Origin: Aquirufa aurantiipilula
GTDB taxonomy: Bacteria > Bacteroidota > Bacteroidia > Cytophagales > Spirosomataceae
Length of the DNA stretch: 64,000 bases
NCBI RefSeq assembly: GCF_019923745.1
Contig: NZ_JAANOG010000009.1
Coordinates: 1-64,000, forward strand
Reading direction: 5' to 3'
Below are positions 25,062 through 34,542 of this stretch, piece after piece. The notes beneath the pieces were generated by a model that made no database searches, was not told where the DNA came from, and saw only the letters and a list, made by a program, of their open reading frames with translations. The translations under genes were made by a program, and so were the position numbers. Each line of letters starts with the position of its first letter. Position 1 is the first letter of the stretch.

Positions 25062-26072
25062 ATGAAAAAAGTAGTTACGTTTGGAGAAATCATGGGGCGA
25101 CTAAGTCCTCCAGGTTATGGGAGAATAGTACAGGCACAATCACTCAATTTGACTTTTGGAGGAGGAGAAGCCAATGTTTCTGCCGCTTTGGCTCATTTAG
25201 GGATTCCAGCAGCCCATGTGACAAAATTTCCAGATCATGAAATGGGTCATGCTGCTACCGCTTATTTTAGAAAAGTAGGGGTAGATATGCAGTATGTCCA
25301 ATATGGTGGAAATCGTTTAGGCTTATATTTCACGGAATTTGGAGCTGCCATGCGCCCCAGCAAAGTAGTTTATGATCGATCAGATTCTTCTTTTGCTCAT
25401 TTAGATCCGAAAGAATTCAATTGGAAAGAAATATTAAAAGATGCTCAATGGTTTCATTGGACAGGCATTAGCCCAGCTATTTCTGAATCAGCGGCTCAGG
25501 CTTGTAAAGAGGCTATTAAAACGGCTAATGACTTAGGAATTACCGTTTCTGCTGATGTCAATTACCGAAAAAACCTATGGCAATATGGCAAATCTGTACA
25601 AGAGGTCATGCCAGATTTAATTGCAGGATGTGATATCATTGTTTGTGGAAAAGGAGATGCTGAAGATATTCTAAACATAGTTTCAGATGGCAGTACCAAA
25701 AGCGGCTGGGAATCTGTTTGTAAGCAAATCATGGCTAAATTTCCTAAAATTAAAAAAATCATCAATACCAAAAGGGGTCAAATTTCTGCATCTCAAAACA
25801 CCTTGTCGGCCACATCCTTCAATGGCAAACAAGTGCTGAAGTCAGAAACTGTAGAAATTAGCCAAATAGTAGATAGAATTGGCGGAGGAGATGCTTTTAT
25901 GGCTGGATACATCTATGGGAATTTAATTCTGAAAGATGAGGCTCAGTCATTATCTTTTGCAGTAGCGGCATCCGCATTAAAACATACAATCGAGGGGGAT
26001 ATTAATTTAGCCAACTTAGATGAAATAGAAACCGTCATGAAGGGAGACCTGACAGGACGCTTAAAACGATAA
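25062..26072 (+). CDS. kdgK: 2-dehydro-3-deoxygluconate kinase (PfkB family)
   Basis: A 336-residue ribokinase/PfkB-type sugar kinase. The N-terminus VVTFGEIMGRLSPPGYG and GGGEANVSAALAHLG are the substrate half; the C-terminal DRIGGGDAFMAGYIYG is the PfkB signature with the catalytic Asp. In this operon it phosphorylates KDG to KDPG for the aldolase encoded 2 nt downstream. Assignment to KDG rather than another sugar rests on gene context. Confidence 0.9.
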   Translation: MKKVVTFGEIMGRLSPPGYGRIVQAQSLNLTFGGGEANVSAALAHLGIPAAHVTKFPDHEMGHAATAYFRKVGVDMQYVQYGGNRLGLYFTEFGAAMRPSKVVYDRSDSSFAHLDPKEFNWKEILKDAQWFHWTGISPAISESAAQACKEAIKTANDLGITVSADVNYRKNLWQYGKSVQEVMPDLIAGCDIIVCGKGDAEDILNIVSDGSTKSGWESVCKQIMAKFPKIKKIINTKRGQISASQNTLSATSFNGKQVLKSETVEISQIVDRIGGGDAFMAGYIYGNLILKDEAQSLSFAVAASALKHTIEGDINLANLDEIETVMKGDLTGRLKR

Positions 26073-26074
26073 TC

Positions 26075-26737
26075 ATGGCAAGAAATTCTTCCGAAGTTGT
26101 ATATCAACGCATTCAAGAGACACCCATCGTCCCATTATTTTTCAATGCTGATTTAACCGTCGCTACTAGTGTATTAAAAGCGTGTTATGATGGAGGAATA
26201 CGCGTTTTTGAATTTACCAATCGTGGTAAAGAGGCTCCTTATATTTTTGCGAAAGCAATGGAGTATGTGGAGAAGGAATGTCCTGATTTGGTCTTAGGAA
26301 TTGGAACAATTTATGATGCCAAACAAGCCAATGAATTCATTCAAATGGGGGCCGATTTTATGTTGCAACCTTTCATTACAGAAGCTGTTGGTGAGGTTTG
26401 TGGAAAGTATGATATTCCTTGGATGCCTGGGGCTATGACCCTGACTGAAATCCGACAAGCGGAAATTTGGGGCGCCAAAATTGTTAAAATATTCCCTGGT
26501 AATGTGGTGGGTCCTGCCTTCGTGAAAGCCTTAAAAGGCCCTATGCCCAATACCCAAATTATGGTAACTGGTGGAGTTGAGCCTAATAAGGAGAGTTTAA
26601 GTACTTGGTTTAAAGCTGGTGCTTCCGCAGTGGGAATGGGTTCACAATTATTTCCAGCTGATTTAATTGCTAAAAAAGATTATCAAGCGATAGAACAAAC
26701 AATTGCCCAATTAATAACAACTTACCGGGAACTGTAA
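26075..26737 (+). CDS. eda: KDPG/KHG aldolase
   Basis: A 220-residue class I aldolase splitting 2-keto-3-deoxy-6-phosphogluconate into pyruvate and glyceraldehyde-3-phosphate. The fold markers are RVFEFTNRGKEA, GIGTIYDAKQANEFIQMGADF, the Schiff-base lysine in AKIVKIFPGNVVGP, and the phosphate-binding VTGGVEPNKE. It is the last catabolic enzyme of the operon, followed 21 nt later by the transporter. Confidence 0.95.
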   Translation: MARNSSEVVYQRIQETPIVPLFFNADLTVATSVLKACYDGGIRVFEFTNRGKEAPYIFAKAMEYVEKECPDLVLGIGTIYDAKQANEFIQMGADFMLQPFITEAVGEVCGKYDIPWMPGAMTLTEIRQAEIWGAKIVKIFPGNVVGPAFVKALKGPMPNTQIMVTGGVEPNKESLSTWFKAGASAVGMGSQLFPADLIAKKDYQAIEQTIAQLITTYREL

Positions 26738-26758
26738 CCCAAACAAAACCTCAACCTT

Positions 26759-28036
26759 ATGGAAATTGGAAAATACCGTTGGAAAATTTGCGCATTACTT
26801 TTCTTTGCCACAACCATCAACTACCTAGACAGGCAAGTGATTGGTTTATTAAAACCAGTTTTAGAAGATCAATTTAATTGGACTGAAACAGATTATTCCA
26901 ACATTGTCATTACCTTCCAGGCTGCCTACGCCATTAGTTTGTTAGGTTTTGGTGGGATCATCGATAGAATCGGAACCAAATTAGGATATTCCATTTCCAT
27001 CGTAGTTTGGAGTATTGCAGCCATGTTACATGCCTTGGCAACTGGCACGTTAAGTTTCGCATTTATGCGCGGATTATTAGGCTTGGGTGAAGCAGGAAAC
27101 TTTCCTGCAGCAATTAAGACTGTAGCTGAATGGTTTCCAAAAAATGAAAGAGCCTTAGCCACAGGTATTTTTAATTCAGGTGCCAATATTGGTGCTGTAG
27201 CTGCACCCATTTTAGTGCCTTGGATCTTAGGAGTATATGGTTGGGAAATGGCCTTTATTGCTACAGGTGCCATTGGCTTTATTTGGTTGATTTTCTGGTG
27301 GTTATATTATGAAGTACCTTCCAAACACAAGGAATTATCTCAAGCGGAATTTGAATACATCCATGCCGACAAAGAAGAAAAAGATGAGAACCAAGAACCC
27401 GTTAAATGGGCTAAATTATTTGGCTTCCGCCAAACTTGGGCTTTTTTCTTTGGTAAAATGCTGACCGATCCAATTTGGTGGTTTTTCCTTTTCTGGTTAC
27501 CCTCTTATTTCTCTGAGCGCTTCCAATTGGATTTGAAAAAACCAAGCTTGGAATTGATTATCGTATATACTGCCACGACTGTAGGTAGTATTGGTGGAGG
27601 TTGGTTATCAGGTAAATTAATTAACCTAGGTTGGCCCTCTTTCCGTGCTAGAAAAATCACTATGTTGGGTTTTGCTTTGGCAGTTGTGCCCATCATGTTG
27701 GCACGCTATTGTGATAATATTTGGCAAGCTGTAGCTTTGATTTCATTGGCAGCTGCATCTCACCAAGCATGGAGTGCCAATATATATTCTATCGCAACGG
27801 ATATGTTCCCTAAGAAAGCTGTTAGCTCTGTCATTGGAATTGGCGGTATGGCAGGTTCAGTAGGAGGTATTTTCTTCCCAATGATCGTAGGATCTTTATT
27901 GGATAAATATAAGCTTTTAGGCAATATCAACGATGGCTATAATATCATCTTCCTACTTTGTGGAAGTGCTTACGTCTTGGCTTGGTTGATTATCTATTCC
28001 TTGGCTCCAAAATTAGAGACAGCGAAAATAGATTAA
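26759..28036 (+). CDS. exuT: MFS hexuronate transporter (ExuT-like)
   Basis: A 425-residue major facilitator with 12 predicted helices. The start ATTINYLDRQVIGLLKPVLE is the anion:cation symporter (ACS) family signature shared with ExuT; GLGEAGNFPAAIKTVAEWFP follows in helices 4-5. It probably brings galacturonate and glucuronate across the inner membrane with protons. It ends the operon and is followed by a strong terminator. Confidence 0.9.
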   Translation: MEIGKYRWKICALLFFATTINYLDRQVIGLLKPVLEDQFNWTETDYSNIVITFQAAYAISLLGFGGIIDRIGTKLGYSISIVVWSIAAMLHALATGTLSFAFMRGLLGLGEAGNFPAAIKTVAEWFPKNERALATGIFNSGANIGAVAAPILVPWILGVYGWEMAFIATGAIGFIWLIFWWLYYEVPSKHKELSQAEFEYIHADKEEKDENQEPVKWAKLFGFRQTWAFFFGKMLTDPIWWFFLFWLPSYFSERFQLDLKKPSLELIIVYTATTVGSIGGGWLSGKLINLGWPSFRARKITMLGFALAVVPIMLARYCDNIWQAVALISLAAASHQAWSANIYSIATDMFPKKAVSSVIGIGGMAGSVGGIFFPMIVGSLLDKYKLLGNINDGYNIIFLLCGSAYVLAWLIIYSLAPKLETAKID

Positions 28037-28056
28037 ATAAATTCGTGATTTTTGAA

Positions 28057-28089
28057 AAAGGCGTGTTGAGCAATCGACACGCTTTTTTT
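28057..28089 (+). terminator. Terminator of the hexuronate operon
   Basis: GCGTGTTGA and TCGACACGC pair (one G-T) around a GCAA tetraloop, followed by seven T. The T run overlaps the stop codon of the convergent coaBC gene. Confidence 0.9.
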
Positions 28090-29278
28090 ATTTCCAAGAA
28101 TGAAATAAGTCGACCAATTCTTGTGCTATGACATCTTTGGATTTCAGACTAAAAGCATGTCGCTCTCCCGATTTCTGAAAGACTTGAACTTGATTAGTAT
28201 CCAAACCAAAACCCGCTCCTGGGTCTTTTAAAGAATTCAACACAATGGCATCCAGATTTTTTCTATTCAATTTATCTAGAGCATGAACTTCTTCATTTTC
28301 TGTTTCCAAAGCAAAGCCAATCAGTTTTTGATGGCTTCTTTTTTGCGTACCCAAAGTGGCTAAAATATCCGTGGTTTTTTCTAAACCAATTTCTAAGGTA
28401 TTTTCTTTTTTCTTGATTTTTTCACTAGAAACTTGTGCAGGTCGATAGTCAGCCACTGCAGCGGCCATAATGGTCCAATCTGACTCTGGAAATTCTCGAA
28501 GACAAGCCTCTTCCATTTCTTTGGCAGAAACTACTGGAATCCAATGAATCCCAGAAAATGTAGGTTTCAAGGCCATAGGTCCAGCTATGACCGTTACGTT
28601 TGCTCCTTGTAAATAAAAGGCCTCTGCTATTGAAATTCCCATTTTGCCAGAAGAATGATTGGAAATATAACGAACTGGATCAATCGCTTCCTGGGTTGGA
28701 CCGGCGCTAATTAACACATTTTTACCTTGCCATTTTCCCCCTCTCCCAATTTTATCAACCAAGTCCAAAAGTATTTCTTCTGGTTCCGCCATACGACCTT
28801 CTCCATGTAAGCCACTGGCCAAAAAGCCTGTATTCACAGATAAAATATGATTGCCAAAGGATTGTAACTTACTAAGATTCTGTTGAGTAGATGGATGCTT
28901 AAACATATCTTCATCCATAGCTGGGGCTATAAAGATAGGACAACGAGCCGATAGATAGGTGGCTATAACGATGTTATCACATAAGCCATTGGCCATTTTA
29001 CTTAGGGTATTGCAGGTGGCAGGAGCTATGACAAAAGCGTCTGCCCAAAGGCCTAGTTCTACATGATTATTCCAAACATGGTTTTCATGGAAATCTATCC
29101 ATACGGGATGATTTGAAAAGGTTGAAAGAACCAAGGGTGATACGAAATCTTTGGCGGATTGGGTCATAACCACACGCACTTCTGCTCCATTTTTTTTCAA
29201 TAAACGAACCAAAAGTATGGCTTTATAGGCGGCAATACTGGCACTAATTCCTACAATGATTTTTTTACCCTGTAACAT
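28088..29278 (-). CDS. coaBC: Bifunctional phosphopantothenoylcysteine decarboxylase / phosphopantothenate-cysteine ligase
   Basis: About 396 residues. The N-terminal flavoprotein (CoaC) half has GKKIIVGISASIAAYKA, the HVELGLWADAFVIAPATCNT region and the PAMDEDMF stretch. The C-terminal CoaB half has LISAGPTQEAIDPVRYISNH and the AAAVADYRP motif. It carries out two consecutive steps of CoA synthesis. The ATG at 29276-29278 is preferred over a TTG 13 codons upstream because it gives the usual short N-terminus. It diverges from panC. Confidence 0.95.
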   Translation of the reverse strand: MLQGKKIIVGISASIAAYKAILLVRLLKKNGAEVRVVMTQSAKDFVSPLVLSTFSNHPVWIDFHENHVWNNHVELGLWADAFVIAPATCNTLSKMANGLCDNIVIATYLSARCPIFIAPAMDEDMFKHPSTQQNLSKLQSFGNHILSVNTGFLASGLHGEGRMAEPEEILLDLVDKIGRGGKWQGKNVLISAGPTQEAIDPVRYISNHSSGKMGISIAEAFYLQGANVTVIAGPMALKPTFSGIHWIPVVSAKEMEEACLREFPESDWTIMAAAVADYRPAQVSSEKIKKKENTLEIGLEKTTDILATLGTQKRSHQKLIGFALETENEEVHALDKLNRKNLDAIVLNSLKDPGAGFGLDTNQVQVFQKSGERHAFSLKSKDVIAQELVDLFHSWK

Positions 29279-29347
29279 AGCATTGGAAAAGGTCGGCAAG
29301 TAACGAAATTTGCTCAAAATAAGGTAATTTTAGAGCCAAATTCGGCC

Positions 29348-30226
29348 ATGAAGATATTTGAAACAAAACAAACTCTACAAAATTTCATCGATGAAAATCG
29401 GTCGAAAAACGCAATTATCGGATTTGTTCCAACCATGGGAGCTTTGCATGAAGGGCATTTATCCCTGATAGAAAAGTCGAAGGAACAATGTGCCATTACG
29501 GTTTGTAGCATATTCATAAATCCCACGCAATTCAACGATCCAAAGGATTTTGAAAAGTATCCCAAAACAATCAAAGAAGATCTAGAAAAGTTAGAATTAG
29601 CTGGCTGTGAGGCGGTCTTTCTTCCTTCTGTAGAAGAAATGTACCCAGAAGGAATGCTACAATTACCTCATTATCCATTAGGTAGATTAGAAGAACTTTG
29701 GGAGGGAGCGCATCGACCAGGACATTTTCAAGGAGTTTGTGTGGTTGTACATCGCCTACTCGAAGCAGTTCGTCCAGATTTATTGTTTATGGGTGCTAAA
29801 GATTACCAACAGGTGGCCGTCATTCGACATTTATTGGATCATTATACATTTGAACCGAATATAACATTAATCGCATGTGAAACCATTCGTGAAACAAGTG
29901 GATTGGCCATGAGTAGTAGAAATGTTCGACTTAGCTCGGAACAAAGAATTCAAGCCTTAGCCATTTATCAAGGATTTGGTAAAATTCAAAAGGCTTTACA
30001 AGAAAAAACAATTCGTAGTACAGAAATATTAGAGCAAGAATTTGTTCAACAATTATTGGATGCTGGCTTTGAATCCGTGGATTATATTGCATTTGCGGAC
30101 CCAAAAAGTTTAGAACCCATTACAGATCTCTCTCAAACATTTGTAGTATTAGTGGCCGCTTTTATAGGCGGGGTTCGACTAATCGACAACCAATTATTCC
30201 CTCATGAGCTATTTAAAAGAGTTTAA
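29348..30226 (+). CDS. panC: Pantothenate synthetase (pantoate-beta-alanine ligase)
   Basis: A 292-residue nucleotidyltransferase-fold ligase joining pantoate and beta-alanine with ATP. Markers: [17 protein letters not shown] (HIGH-like motif), [35 protein letters not shown] and the KMSKS-like [10 protein letters not shown]. It overlaps panB by 23 nt, indicating coupled translation of consecutive pathway steps. Confidence 0.97.
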   Translation: MKIFETKQTLQNFIDENRSKNAIIGFVPTMGALHEGHLSLIEKSKEQCAITVCSIFINPTQFNDPKDFEKYPKTIKEDLEKLELAGCEAVFLPSVEEMYPEGMLQLPHYPLGRLEELWEGAHRPGHFQGVCVVVHRLLEAVRPDLLFMGAKDYQQVAVIRHLLDHYTFEPNITLIACETIRETSGLAMSSRNVRLSSEQRIQALAIYQGFGKIQKALQEKTIRSTEILEQEFVQQLLDAGFESVDYIAFADPKSLEPITDLSQTFVVLVAAFIGGVRLIDNQLFPHELFKRV

Positions 30227-31019
30227 AAAAATCACTACACAGAGTTTACAAATCATGAAAAAGCAAGGAGAAAAAATCTCTATGCTGACCTGTTATGATT
30301 TTTCCATGGCAAGATTATTGGATCAATCAGGTGTTGATGTTTTGTTGGTAGGTGATAGTGCCAGTAATGTAATGGCAGGACACGAAACAACTCTTCCTAT
30401 CACTTTGGATCAAATGATTTACCATGCACAATGTGTGGTTAGAGGAACCCAACGAGCCTTGGTCATTGTGGATTTGCCTTTTGGGTCCTACCAGTCCAAT
30501 AGTGAGATTGCGCTATCCTCTGCCATTCGAATAATGAAAGAAACAGGGGCACACGCTATCAAGCTGGAGGGGGGACAAGAGGTCATTGAGAGTATTAAAA
30601 AAATCGTAAAAGCCGGGATTCCCGTTATGGGACATTTGGGTTTGACACCACAAAGTATCTATCAATTTGGATCTTATGGCGTTAGGGCCAAGGAGGAAGA
30701 AGAGGCTAATCTCTTACTAGAGGAAGCAAAGATGTTAGAGACAGCGGGTTGTTTTGGAGTAGTATTGGAAAAAATTCCTGCCGATTTAGCCAAACAAGTG
30801 AGTGAAAGACTTCAAGTCCCTACTATTGGGATTGGAGCTGGGAATCATTGCGATGGGCAAGTTTTGGTTATGCACGATATGCTGGGTATCAATACAGAGT
30901 TTAAACCTAGGTTTTTACGTCGATATTTGAACTTAGGGGAATTGATACCCCAAGCCGTTAAAAACTATGTTGCCGATGTAAAAAGTCAAGACTTTCCCAA
31001 CGAAGAAGAATCTTATTAA
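30204..31019 (+). CDS. panB: 3-methyl-2-oxobutanoate hydroxymethyltransferase
   Basis: A 271-residue TIM-barrel enzyme that makes ketopantoate from ketoisovalerate and methylene-tetrahydrofolate. Visible are [18 protein letters not shown], the metal-binding [26 protein letters not shown] and the catalytic Glu region [12 protein letters not shown] with PTIGIGAG. The start inside panC gives the [19 protein letters not shown]-terminus usual in Bacteroidota. Its stop overlaps that of convergent panD by 4 nt. Confidence 0.97.
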   Translation: MSYLKEFKKITTQSLQIMKKQGEKISMLTCYDFSMARLLDQSGVDVLLVGDSASNVMAGHETTLPITLDQMIYHAQCVVRGTQRALVIVDLPFGSYQSNSEIALSSAIRIMKETGAHAIKLEGGQEVIESIKKIVKAGIPVMGHLGLTPQSIYQFGSYGVRAKEEEEANLLLEEAKMLETAGCFGVVLEKIPADLAKQVSERLQVPTIGIGAGNHCDGQVLVMHDMLGINTEFKPRFLRRYLNLGELIPQAVKNYVADVKSQDFPNEEESY

Positions 31020-31366
31020 ACGAGAAGGTTGGAGGTATTAGGAAATACGACCGTTGGTTTAAACGTTTTTGCTGCTTCAAAGTCCATTAGGGCATAAGAA
31101 ATGACAATAACAATATCCCCAACTACGGCTTTTCTTGCGGCAGGACCGTTTAAGCAAATGATACCTGATCCTCGTTCTCCTTTGATTAAATAGGTTTCAA
31201 TTCGTTCGCCATTATTGACATTGACTACTTGAATTTTTTCGTGTTCCAACATGTTGGCCGCATCCATTAAGTCTGCATCCATGGTTAGACTTCCTACGTA
31301 ATCAATGTTGGCTTCTGTGACTGTGGCGCGATGCACCTTTGATTTTAATATTTGTATTTGATACAC
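31016..31366 (-). CDS. panD: Aspartate 1-decarboxylase precursor
   Basis: A 116-residue pyruvoyl enzyme that makes beta-alanine from aspartate. The self-cleavage site Gly25-Ser26 (YVGSLTMD) that forms the pyruvoyl group is present, as are the catalytic [12 protein letters not shown] and the [20 protein letters not shown] region. It is transcribed against panB but encodes the step feeding PanC. Confidence 0.97.
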   Translation of the reverse strand: MYQIQILKSKVHRATVTEANIDYVGSLTMDADLMDAANMLEHEKIQVVNVNNGERIETYLIKGERGSGIICLNGPAARKAVVGDIVIVISYALMDFEAAKTFKPTVVFPNTSNLLV

Positions 31367-31388
31367 AATGTTGGTTTTTGAGAGTGCA

Positions 31389-31419
31389 CAAATTTACGAA
31401 AAAGAAATATTTAACTTTG
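31389..31419. promoter_or_regulatory. Facing -7 boxes of panD (minus) and coaX (plus)
   Basis: Between the divergent genes, TAAATTTG on the minus strand (31389-31396) and TAACTTTG on the plus strand (31412-31419) both match TAnnTTTG exactly and lie 16 and 22 nt outside the respective start codons. No well-placed TTG was found for either, so these are -7 candidates only. Confidence 0.4.
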
Positions 31420-31435
31420 TTAACAAATCAAATGA

Positions 31436-32155
31436 ATGATGGTACTTTGCTTGGATTTTGGTAATTCTCAGTTAAAATATGCCTTTTTAGATAATGATCA
31501 ACTAGTCATATCCGGCTTTTTGAATGAGGCCAAATTCTCCTGTATTTATCCCATTTGCCAAAATTACCCGATTGACTCCATCCTTCTTAGTTCGGTCATT
31601 GATGTCCCTACAGATTTAATTCATGCTCTACAAGAAATTGCCCCATTTCATCAGCTAAGTGTTAACTCAAGAACAGAAGTAAATTATCAAGAATATGATA
31701 AATCGAGTTTAGGTGTAGACCGACTAGCCATAGCCGAGGGTGCTCAAATTTTATATTCTGGCAGAAATCATTTGAGTATTTGTCTAGGAACCTGCATTAC
31801 TTATAATTGGGTTGAAAATGGTTATTTTAAAGGAGGAGCAATAAGTCCTGGACTCCTGCTGCGAACAAAGTCCATGCATGATTATACGGCCCATTTACCT
31901 GTTATCACTCCACAAAGAGACTTCCCTTTGTTTGGACAATCTACTTCAAGTAATTTATTGGCAGGAACCATGTATGGCACGCTTTTGGAGGTTCAAGGCT
32001 ATATAACGGAATTGAGAAAACAGGATCCAAGTGTTATAGTCTTATTATGTGGTGGAGATGCTCCATACTTTATTTCCAAATTAAGTGGCTGGGATGTACA
32101 CTTAGAAGCAGATTTAATTTGGAAGGGTTTAGGTGCTTTGGCGAGGTTAAATTAA
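31436..32155 (+). CDS. coaX: Type III pantothenate kinase
   Basis: A 239-residue ASKHA-fold kinase phosphorylating pantothenate. Markers are the N-terminal CLDFGNSQLKYAF phosphate loop, the SLGVDRLAIAEGA motif, LGTCITYNWV and GGAISPGLLLR, and the late LLCGGDAPYF. It completes the local set of pantothenate/CoA genes. It is 18 residues or so shorter than many family members but contains all three motif regions. Confidence 0.93.
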   Translation: MMVLCLDFGNSQLKYAFLDNDQLVISGFLNEAKFSCIYPICQNYPIDSILLSSVIDVPTDLIHALQEIAPFHQLSVNSRTEVNYQEYDKSSLGVDRLAIAEGAQILYSGRNHLSICLGTCITYNWVENGYFKGGAISPGLLLRTKSMHDYTAHLPVITPQRDFPLFGQSTSSNLLAGTMYGTLLEVQGYITELRKQDPSVIVLLCGGDAPYFISKLSGWDVHLEADLIWKGLGALARLN

Positions 32156-32156
32156 C

Positions 32157-32189
32157 AACGCTGTCAAGGTTTTAAACCTTGACAGCGTT
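32157..32189. repeat. 33-bp REP-like palindrome, copy 1
   Basis: AACGCTGTCAAGGTTT and its reverse complement form a perfect palindrome, one base after the coaX stop. An identical copy lies at 32325 and two related copies at 36836 and 63636. It may also act as a terminator or mRNA-stabilising hairpin, but no T run follows. Confidence 0.9.
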
Positions 32190-32291
32190 AGGCAAAACTA
32201 ACCATTTTTTTCTCTTCAATTCACCACAAAACTGATATGTTTTTCACATTATCAATAAGCTTATTTTAACAAATAAATACCAAGAATTAGA

Positions 32292-32326
32292 TTGGTAAAA
32301 TGGAATTTTAAGGCCAATTTTACCAA
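32292..32326. repeat. Inverted repeat between REP-like copies
   Basis: TTGGTAAAAT (32292-32301) and ATTTTACCAA (32317-32326) are perfect inverted partners with a 15-nt loop, touching the second REP-like palindrome. With the two palindromes, most of this 299-nt gap (32156-32454) is hairpin-forming. No gene is visible in it. Confidence 0.7.
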
Positions 32327-32357
32327 CGCTGTCAAGGTTTTAAACCTTGACAGCGTT
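32325..32357. repeat. 33-bp REP-like palindrome, copy 2
   Basis: Identical to 32157-32189, in a pair 135 nt apart, ahead of the LpxH-like gene. Paired REP-type palindromes are a typical arrangement of RAYT-mobilised repeats, although no REP transposase gene is in the window. Confidence 0.9.
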
Positions 32358-32454
32358 AAGAAATCTCTATTCAAAATTTAACCATTGCTTAACGCCCACC
32401 TAACATAATCCTCTGGCAATCAACGTAGTTTTGAAACAAGAAAAACTACGCAAC

Positions 32455-33255
32455 ATGAGCGTTAACTACCAACCCACTTACAAAACCATCGTTATTTCCG
32501 ATCTGCATTTAGGAAGTAAAGGTGCTAAAGCCAAAGAGGTCAACGAATTTCTAAAAGCTTATTCCTGCCATCAACTCATTCTAAATGGAGATATCATCGA
32601 TGGATGGCAATTAAAAAAGGGAGGCGAATGGAAAAAAAAGCACACGGGATTCTTTCGAGCCGTACTAAAAATGATGGATCGATGGGATACTGAAGTGATA
32701 TATCTGCGGGGGAATCACGATGATTTTCTGGACCAAATCATTCCTTTAAAAATTGGCAAGCAGTTCTCCATCCGAAGAGATTATACCTTAAAATCCTTTG
32801 GGAAGAAATATTTTATCACCCATGGCGACATATTTGACAGTATTACAAGTCAAATGAAATGGTTAGCCTATTTAGGTGATATCGGTTATACCTTTTTATT
32901 ATGGGTCAACAAATGGTACAACTACCATCGTGAAAGACAAGGTAAACCCTACTATTCACTTTCCCAAACCATCAAACAAAAGGTAAAAGCCGCTGTCAAT
33001 TTTATCTCTGATTTCGAAGAAAAACTAGTGGAACTAGCCATGGCTCAAGAGGCGGATGGTATCATTTGCGGTCATATTCATAAAGCTGAAATCAAACAAA
33101 TCAATGGGATTTCTTATATGAACTCAGGAGATTGGGTAGAATCATTAACTGCTTTGGTTGAAACACATCAAGGAGAATGGCAAATTCTTCACTACCCTAA
33201 TTTTGATTTAAAATCTGAATTAAAAGAAATTTTAAGCGATCAAATGACCCTCTAA
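32455..33255 (+). CDS. UDP-2,3-diacylglucosamine diphosphatase-like metallophosphoesterase
   Basis: A calcineurin-like phosphoesterase of about 266 residues: ISDLHLGSKGA (first metal motif), LNGDIIDGW, YLRGNHDDFL, THGD and CGHIHKAE. The pattern and length fit the LpxH2-like group that hydrolyses UDP-2,3-diacylglucosamine in lipid A synthesis, but specificity is not proven. The ATG at 32455 is preferred over a TTG eight codons upstream. It is followed 1 nt later by a glycosyltransferase gene, as a probable envelope operon. Confidence 0.82.
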   Translation: MSVNYQPTYKTIVISDLHLGSKGAKAKEVNEFLKAYSCHQLILNGDIIDGWQLKKGGEWKKKHTGFFRAVLKMMDRWDTEVIYLRGNHDDFLDQIIPLKIGKQFSIRRDYTLKSFGKKYFITHGDIFDSITSQMKWLAYLGDIGYTFLLWVNKWYNYHRERQGKPYYSLSQTIKQKVKAAVNFISDFEEKLVELAMAQEADGIICGHIHKAEIKQINGISYMNSGDWVESLTALVETHQGEWQILHYPNFDLKSELKEILSDQMTL

Positions 33256-33256
33256 T

Positions 33257-34444
33257 ATGGGAAAGTTTATATTTACCGTTCAAGGAGAAGGAAGAGGCCA
33301 TTTGACCCAGGCCATTTCCCTTAGTCAAATAGCACAAGAAGCTGGCCATGAAGTGATTGGCTATGCTGTGGGCTCTACCAATAACCGAAAAATACCTAGC
33401 TTCTTTACTGATTATATCGGGGACAAACCACTGTTGCAATACGATAGCCCTTCACTTTGTTATGGAAATGGCAAGGCTGTCCAAGTAGGGAAAACAGCTT
33501 TACAAGTCATTTCCAAATTTAAAACCTATTGGAAAAGTGCTTCGGAGTTGGGAAAATTCATTGAGCAGAATAAACCTGATGGAATCATTAATTTTTATGA
33601 ATCGATCACCGGCCTTCACCAATGGAGAACCGGCGCTACCATTCCTTGCATATCCATAGGCCATCAATATCTATTGTTAAATAAACATTTTCAGACTATT
33701 CCTGAAAAGAAATTAGATCAGTTCTTTCTAAATCTAAATACCCAAATCACAGCCATTGGATCAAAGAAAAAGTTGGGTCTTTCCTTTTTGCCCTTGGAAA
33801 ATGATACACAAAGAAACATCGATGTGATTCCTCCTCTATTGAGAAAAGAGGTAAAAGAACTGAAAGCTATATCGGGTAAAAATTGGTTAGCTTATTTGAC
33901 CCACTTTCGGTTAGCTGAAGATATCATGGCCTGGTCAAAACTTAATCCAGATATTCAATTAGACTGTTTTTGGGATCATCCCATCCGCAAAGAGATATAC
34001 CACTATTCTGATAATTTGACATTTCATCCCATCAATGCGGAACTGTATTTAGAAAAAATGTCGCACTGTGCAGGCTTAATTTCTACGGCTGGATTTGAGT
34101 CCATTGCAGAAGCCATGTATTTGGCAAAACCTACCATGATGGTTCCTGTGCCTAACCATATTGAACAAATGATCAATGCCTTTGATGCTTCTCAGTCTGG
34201 GGCAGGTTTGGCTGCTAATTCATTTGATTTAACTCTTTTTAAAGACTATCAGAAGGAACATCAAACAGATTATTCGACCTATCAACAATGGATTCAAGAA
34301 TCCTCCCGCTTAATGGATATGCATTTACGAGAGCTCATTCAACCAAATCCTAAGAAAAAGAGTTCTTGGAACTCGCTATTCGCCAAGCGAATCCATTGGA
34401 CTTTCCCAAAAAATAATGGGGGATTGTCATTTCCAAAAGCCTAA
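33257..34444 (+). CDS. MurG/GT28-like glycosyltransferase
   Basis: A 395-residue GT-B fold protein starting FTVQGEGRGHLTQAISLSQI, with the nucleotide-sugar binding region near AGLISTAGFESIAEAMYLAK and PVPNHIEQMINA. It is like the family found beside LpxH-type phosphoesterases in Bacteroidota. The acceptor is unknown; tight linkage to the upstream gene suggests lipid or envelope glycan assembly. Confidence 0.8.
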   Translation: MGKFIFTVQGEGRGHLTQAISLSQIAQEAGHEVIGYAVGSTNNRKIPSFFTDYIGDKPLLQYDSPSLCYGNGKAVQVGKTALQVISKFKTYWKSASELGKFIEQNKPDGIINFYESITGLHQWRTGATIPCISIGHQYLLLNKHFQTIPEKKLDQFFLNLNTQITAIGSKKKLGLSFLPLENDTQRNIDVIPPLLRKEVKELKAISGKNWLAYLTHFRLAEDIMAWSKLNPDIQLDCFWDHPIRKEIYHYSDNLTFHPINAELYLEKMSHCAGLISTAGFESIAEAMYLAKPTMMVPVPNHIEQMINAFDASQSGAGLAANSFDLTLFKDYQKEHQTDYSTYQQWIQESSRLMDMHLRELIQPNPKKKSSWNSLFAKRIHWTFPKNNGGLSFPKA

Positions 34445-34542
34445 ATCTCTTTACCGGCAAGTTTAATCTTTGGAATTTATGTGAGAAAACTTAGCTATTG
34501 GGTTTCTATTTTAGGAACTTTAAGCTTCTGTAATACGCGCAC

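Noticed and set aside
32157-32357. Paired palindromes as integron attC sites or phage attachment sites
   Set aside because: They are short identical palindromes without integrase, cassette structure or attC core sites; dispersed REP-like repeats explain them better.
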